Assembly: GCF_002288925.2 (NCBI RefSeq)
Contig: NW_022098076.1
Location: 91,357,933-91,421,932, forward strand
DNA from: Delphinapterus leucas
Lineage: Eukaryota; Chordata; Mammalia; Artiodactyla; Monodontidae
Direction of reading: 5' to 3'
DNA: 64,000 bases
Numbering within the stretch: the first letter of the stretch is position 1; every line of letters begins with the position of its first letter. This document shows, piece by piece, positions 58,715 through 64,000 of the stretch. A program made the position numbers and the translations under genes. The notes beneath the pieces were generated by a model. The model did not search any database and had not been told where the DNA came from. It saw only the letters and a list, made by a program, of their open reading frames with translations.

Positions 58715-58870
58715 TGTGGGAGCATCATGGCTTTTGGAATCAAGAGACTGGAGTATGAATGGCCTCTCATGAGCCATGAACCCCGAGTAAGGCACTCAGC
58801 CTTTCTAAGCCTCGGGATCCCAGAAGAGCATCCATGGGAAGCACCTGGTGAGGTCCCTCTTGGAGGAGCA
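58715..58870 (+). mobile_element. MIR fragment
   Basis: 'GGAGCATCATGGCTTTTGGA' to 'CAGCCTTTCTAAGCCTCGGG' follows the MIR 5' and core order. A 189-codon open stretch on the other strand across it is a shadow. Confidence 0.55.
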
Positions 58871-59689
58871 GTAGACAGGTAGGCAAGTTCAGAAGGAGTG
58901 AACAGTGATGGAAGCTGGTGCAGGCCCGGGAGGTCCTGGCAGGGGGACAGCATTTGAGGCTGGATGCGAGAGGTCCGAAAGTCTTTTCCAAAAGAGACAT
59001 ACACTCTTCCAGGCTGATAGGAAACTCTGTCGTTCCGCCTCGCTCCAAACACATTCCCATCCTCAGCAAACTTCTGCACGTGTCTGGGAGCTCTCCTGGG
59101 TTGTGAGTGCACCATTCTCTCCACTTGCAGATAATTCTTGAGCCCCCTCCAGTGTAAACTCCTGGAGCCCTAAACTGGCATAAACTGTGCGGGCGAGAGA
59201 CAAATCTGCAGGTCTCTCCAGGTCCACATACCTTACAACGACAAAGCTTAACCAGCACAACTGTACAATAAGGGTGAGCTTTACATTTAAATTATATCTT
59301 CATTTTTTTAATCAAAAAAATTAACAAAGCATTCCAAGGCCTCTTCCAGGAAGGATGTACGTCTGTTGGTGATCTGTAGACATGTCACGTCCTGGCTCCC
59401 CCGCCCTGGGGACTGAGAGCACATTCCACCCTAATTTTTGTCTGCCTACCCTGTTATTAGCCCTCAGCTTTATCCCCACCCCCGGCCCTGGCAGCCCTCC
59501 CTCCCCCTCCCCCCCCCCCACCCCCCGGCCGGTCTCTCCTGCAGATCAGGATGCAGCACTTGAATAGATGCTTTTACGGCGGCGAATATAAAGGCTCCAG
59601 ATCCAGGAGTGAAAACGCAGGGCACTATGGCAATGGCAACTCTTCCAAACTGCAAACTGTGTGTCTGAGAATGTAACGGCCTTCCTGTA
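58871..59689. other. Intron-type sequence with C-rich run at 59496-59530
   Basis: Overlapping open stretches on both strands lack domains. The C-rich run is simple sequence. Confidence 0.5.
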
Positions 59690-59915
59690 TGTTTAAAATA
59701 ATTATTGAGGCTGTATCATATGGCACACATTGCTCTAAGGGCTTTATATGTATTATTCTCTGTTATCCTATCCATGAGGTCGATACTGTTAATATCCTCA
59801 TTTTAAGTTGAGGAAATGGAGGCACAGAGAGGTTAAGCAACTGGTTCAAGGACACATAGTCTGTAAGTGCTAGAGCCGGGACTTGAACCCAGGCAGCCTG
59901 GCTCTCAGACCACTC
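59690..59915 (-). mobile_element. MIR, nearly full length
   Basis: Reverse complement MIR in order: 'GCTTTATATGTATTATTCTC', 'GAGGCACAGAGAGGTTAAGC', 'GCCGGGACTTGAACCCAGGC', the last being the tRNA B-box part. Confidence 0.85.
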
Positions 59916-60634
59916 CTCCTGTGTGTGTGTGTGTGATTTGTATTTGTTTATTATAGAGAGCATGATAGATGCCATCACATCATAAGATTAAAAGGCATTT
60001 TATTTCGCAGTCAGGCTCACCCTGCTGAGGACCAACAGCATCCCAAAGCCCCCAGAGCCCTTCCTCTTAGCCATCACCTCTGACTGACTGTGTGTTGGCT
60101 TAAAAAATGGAATAAGGCTATGTAATTTACTACCACTTCCAGATTCCTCAAGATTAAAAGGAACCTGCTAAAACCCCAGGAGAACTGCCACAGGGCCAAT
60201 CCTAGGGCTGTCACCCCATTTGAGGGTCTTATTTCTCTCTAGATTGAAGGTGAGCTGGATGCCGGGCATACTTTCAACAAACTCAGTTAAAAAATGCAGG
60301 TGGGGAGAAGTGGTCCACACAGGACCAATTGCAAAGAGACAAAGGCCTCGATTTGGCCCGGTTTTCAGAGCTGACAGCTACTCAGGTGCCTCTGATGCTC
60401 ATGAGGGAAATGCGGGAAGAGGCTGTTGCATCTTCACGGACAAGAACCCACAGTCCCACGGACTTCAAGGTTCTCCTTTATCACCCTAAGGGGTTGGATG
60501 AGGCTACTTTATGATACTTTAAAATGAAGCTCATCCGTGGATCGTAACACTTAGATGACGGTTTATGACAGGTCCCAAGCCAAAAGAAATACTAATGATA
60601 GCAAGAGATTTTCTGGAAACAAGTATCCCCACGG
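59916..60634. other. Intron-type sequence, nothing recognised
   Basis: Short GT run near 59922-59936; otherwise nothing supported. Confidence 0.5.
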
Positions 60635-60860
60635 CTGTGCCATCCAATATGGTAGCCCCTAATGACACATGGTTGTCTAAGCTTAAATTTGAATGAATTA
60701 AAATTAAATTAAATTAAAAATTCAGCTCCTCTGTCACCCTACCGTCTTTCAAGTGCTCAATAGCTGTATGTGGCTGGTGGCTACTGGAGTGGACAGTACA
60801 CATCAGACCAATTCCACCACTGCAGAAAGTCCTATTGGACAGTGCTGACCGAGAGGACTA
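60635..60860. mobile_element. hAT-type MITE with terminal inverted repeats
   Basis: Left end GTGCCATCCAATATGGTAGC and right end TATTGGACAGTGCTGAC are inverted. The interior contains TTTCAAGTGCTCAATAGCTG and an (AAATT)n-like stretch. Typical mammalian hAT non-autonomous element; family not named. Confidence 0.6.
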
Positions 60861-60945
60861 CGAGCTTCTCATTTTGTCCTTCATTAGGAATGCTGCCAGC
60901 GAATGAAAGAAAGAAGAGTACTTATCTCATGGGGTTGCTGAGGAC

Positions 60946-61390
60946 TGTGGTAGGCTGAATAACAGCCACCAAAGATACTGGGTCCTAACTCCTGGAGTCT
61001 CTGAATGTTATTTTAAGAACAAAGATATCTATATTTGAGATGTGATTAGGATTCTTGGGATAAGATTATCCTGGTGGGCCCTAAATGAAATCCAAAGTGT
61101 CTTATAAGAGAAGAACAGAGAGAGATTAGACACACAGAAGAGAAGGAGGCAAGTGACCACGAAGCAGAGATGGGAGTGATGCAGCCACGAGCCAAGGAGT
61201 GTCGGCAGCCTCCAGAAGCGGAAGATGTGAGGAACCGACTCTCCTCTAGAGCTTTCAGAGGGAGCACAGTCCTGCTGAGTCCGTGATTTCAGACTCCTGA
61301 CTTCCAGAACTGGAAGAAAATAAAATTCTATTGGTTTAAGCCACCAAGTTTGTGGTTATGCATTACAGCAGTAATCGCAAATTAATGCAA
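60946..61390 (+). mobile_element. MLT1 (MaLR) solo LTR, full length
   Basis: Starts TGTGGTAGGCTGAATAACAG. 'AGATTATCCTGGTGGGCCCT', 'GCCACGAGCCAAGGAGTGTC' and 'AGCCACCAAGTTTGTGGTTA' appear in consensus order. Ends near AATTAATGCA. Good length for the family (about 445 bp). Confidence 0.85.
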
Positions 61391-61439
61391 GAGTTAAACT
61401 ACTTTATATATATATACTACATTTTAGAGGTCACTTAAG

Positions 61440-61925
61440 AAAAAAGACATCACAAAGGGAAGCATATAAATGACAGGGCAGTTCACAGAAGAAATGCTAT
61501 TGACAAAAAGTCCAAAAGATTTTTCAACCCCTCCAAATAATAAAATAAATGCAAATTAAGGGACAGCACTGTTCTCTTATCAATTTGACAAAATATTAAA
61601 AAGATAATCATTGATTCATTAGCCAGTCCATCCATCCAACAGAACGTTAAGCAATCACGAAAGACATCTTTTTGCAAAATATTTTAAGGACATAGGGAAA
61701 CCCAGTGTTAAATTTTTAAAAATTAGTAAAAGGATTCATAAAACTGTAGTTAAAATATATACATGAGAGAAAAATACTGGAAAGCAATTTACCAAAAATT
61801 TTTATAGTAGCTATCTCTGTCTACTAAAATTATAGACAATTTAAATTTTCTTTTTTAAACTGTCTTGTAAATTTTCTACAATGAGCATGTATTAGTTTTA
61901 ACACTGGAAAAAAAAGACTTCCTTT
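61440..61925 (+). mobile_element. L1M/HAL1 3' part
   Basis: Plus-strand text with 'TTTTCTACAATGAGCATGTA' near 61873 and an A-rich end, typical of the 3' end of old L1M/HAL1 elements. Confidence 0.55.
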
Positions 61926-63454
61926 AAAATAATTTAAAAATCAACTTGAACCACAAATCCTAGCATTTGATAAAATACTGGGCAACTTTTGGCAACTACA
62001 AGTATTGATTAAATCAGCTAAGAATTAGTATTCAAAATTGTGGGAGTTTATATTTGTAACTTCTAGTCATTTTTTAGTTGTCACTGTATGTCCTGTTGGA
62101 ATTTATCCTGAAGACTGATCACGTTTCATGTTTCAAAAGACAATATTTGCTTTTTATTTGTCTTTGATTTAAAAAAGCAAGGAAAGGGATTTTATCAAAG
62201 TCAATCAGATAAATGTAATCCAATTATGAAAATAAATCCACCCTCGACCTTACATTACTTCAAAAGGAGGGATCTTTACGTCTCTGTGAATTACACACAG
62301 CAAACCCATGGGAGCTGCTCTAACTCAGCCTCCAAACTGTCAGGTCAGTAACAGCAGGATGGAATGTCCTTAAGGGGACTGGCCGGGAGGGCTGGGTCTT
62401 CAAAGAAAGCCCAGAGCCAATGGGAGGGGCTGCTCCCAGGAGGCCATCAGGAGTCTCCCATGACCCTCCCAGCACCTCAGACGGGGGAGCAACTCACAGT
62501 TACTGCCAGCCTCAAGGCGCCCTATTCTTTCATCAAAAGGATTTCCAGGAGTGTTCTGCAGGTATTGCATCAATATACTTTTTTAAAAATTAGGGTGTTT
62601 TAACATTTCAAATGTTTACTTTGGATTATCACAAGTTAACTTCTTGCCTTTCTTTTTCTTCTAATATATTTTTAACTAGGCTTTTTCATTATAAAAATAA
62701 TATTTATTGAAAGGAAGACTTCTAAGCGTACAGGAGAATATGAGATAAAAGTAACGTCACTACTCTTGTCCCCAGAGGTGGCCATGCTAACAAAGTTTCT
62801 AGTGTATCCTTCCAGAAATTTTCTATCCATATGCAAACATATATTTAATAAATTAAATGCATGTGTGAATATATCTTTGTATATATGTATATGTGTGTAT
62901 ACATATATTTTCTATATTTTAGCTTATTTGGAGTTATAATTGTACATAGTGCTTTCAACTTGGTTATATCACCTAACAATAAATTGGATTATAAAAGTCT
63001 ATCTAAAAGTAAAGAATTATTTCATTTGTAGAAAATATGGTTGTGGGCATCTGTTCTCTGATGTCCTGAGAAAAGGGAGGAAAGTTTCTGATAAGGAAAG
63101 TTCATGAACACAGGGCATATCATCTTCATTAACTATGAAAATGAAGGTTTCAATTATAAACCAAGGTGATATAATCAGAAGACAGTTCTTTTGAAACAAT
63201 GCCTTTCTACTTCAAGTTCCATGATTGCACAAAATCATCCTGAGTATATTTCCTCCAGGCACAATTATGTAATTAGATAAGAAAGGAAAAGGGCAATACT
63301 GCTGGCTTGCACTACCCGCTGCTTGGACGGGGACTGTCTCCACCACTCTGTCCTTAGCACCAGGCACTGTCCTCACAGGGCTTGCCATTTATCTGGGGCA
63401 GGGGCATATGAATGAGCAGATGTGTACAATACGGTAGGAATAATAATGGTCTGC
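61926..63454. other. Intron-type sequence, nothing recognised
   Basis: AT-rich. 62690-62960 resembles an old unnamed repeat. No gene supported. Confidence 0.45.
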
Positions 63455-63620
63455 ACACTGGGGTCGAAGTCTCCCATATCTTAACAGCCCCACAAAATAG
63501 GTTTGAGTCTTGTTCTCGTATCACAGATGAGGAGACTGACAGCACAGAGAGGTTAAGCGACTTGCCCAAGGCTGCACAGCTAGTTCTCAGGAAGCAAGGC
63601 TCCAGTTTCTGTGATTATGC
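63455..63620 (-). mobile_element. MIR
   Basis: Reverse complement MIR: 'CACAGATGAGGAGACTGACA', 'CACAGAGAGGTTAAGCGACT', 'GCCCAAGGCTGCACAGCTAG'. Confidence 0.85.
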
Positions 63621-63624
63621 AGAT

Positions 63625-64000
63625 CGCCTGGAGGGGGAAGGGGAAGATGTGGGCAGAGCTCAAGGAGGAGATAGAGAGGAACTGCAGGGAAGCACTCAGG
63701 GAGGGTTTCATACAGAGGATGGATTTGAACAAGAAGTTGGTGAGGCAGAGTGGTAGGGGAAGGGAGGAGAAGGTGGACAAGTGGGGATACCATCTGCGTC
63801 TTGGGCCCCATCCTCCAGGGGTCTCAGCCAAGGAGGGGATGAGTGCTGAGATCCCAGCAGAGTCTGTGGAGTGGCTGAAGAGCATCAGGGACCATCTGGG
63901 CAGTGCTTGTCTTCCTGGGTGTGCAGCATGTGATGGGGTTGAACGGAGCCAGGAGGAGGGGACCTGCTGGTGGAAGGTCTGAGAGATCCCACCCGTCCCC
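63625..64000. other. Possible L2 relic at window end
   Basis: Purine-rich 'CTCAGGGAGGGTTTCATACA' and following text faintly resemble the reverse complement of L2, but divergence is too great for a firm call. No coding evidence. Confidence 0.3.

Noticed and set aside
58555..59258. 189- and 163-codon minus-strand frames
   Set aside because: They run antisense through a MIR and plain intron, overlap each other, and show no domain.

Overview
This is a window of vertebrate nuclear DNA, almost entirely intron and interspersed repeats. It points to a cetacean. Ten near-complete copies of a young tRNA-derived SINE carry the cetacean/hippo CHR type of 5' head (GGGCTTCCCTGGTGGCGCAG), several with perfect 10-15 bp target-site duplications. 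At least four older copies of the related CHR-1 type lie beside them. Artiodactyl-type L1 3' ends and general mammalian fossils (L2, MIR, MLT1-like LTRs, MER5/MER20-like hAT elements) fill much of the rest. I see no bacterial, plasmid or CRISPR features, and no complete protein-coding gene.

The real gene signal is three short exons on the minus strand, at 42353-42437, 33793-33915 and 14724-14830. Each is open in one frame and bounded by AG/GT splice sites with good pyrimidine tracts. The first two join in frame. Their product matches, from memory of the family, the segment of IQCA1 (IQ and AAA domain-containing protein 1, dynein regulatory complex subunit 11) that precedes the AAA ATPase domain: a [14 protein letters not shown] block, a Lys/Glu-rich linker, then an LW-DE ... 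ELIKE-KRKE block. Large introns favour IQCA1 over its compact paralogue IQCA1L. The second and third exons do not join in frame, so at least one exon of length 3n+1 in the 19 kb between them was not recognised. The gene runs right to left and continues outside both edges.

Layout: 1-9.5 kb is AT-rich L1 sequence on the minus strand, split by three CHR SINEs. 9.7-14 kb holds an L2 fragment and an ERV-type LTR broken by a twin-primed L1. 14.7 kb is an exon. 15-29 kb is mostly unrecognised intron, GC-rich at 16-17.4 and 22-23.3 kb, with SINEs, L2 and an L1 3' end. 29.9-31.7 kb has two opposed copies of a repeat with an internal 21-bp minisatellite. 33.8 kb is an exon. 35.8-41.8 kb is another minus-strand L1 block. 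42.4 kb is an exon. 43.2-44.3 kb is a hAT fossil with a SINE in it. 45-64 kb is a mosaic of L2, MIR, MLT1-like LTRs, SINEs and a multiply nested insertion at 55.1-57.5 kb.

No previously undescribed system is evident. The points most worth a second look are the exon set and its missing member, the inverted minisatellite pair, a small retroposon that looks like the polyadenylated 3' end of an LTR transcript (46.6 kb), two SINEs inserted at one target (25.6-25.9 kb), and the nested and inverted retrotransposon structures. Repeat family names are from memory of consensus sequences and were not checked by a search.
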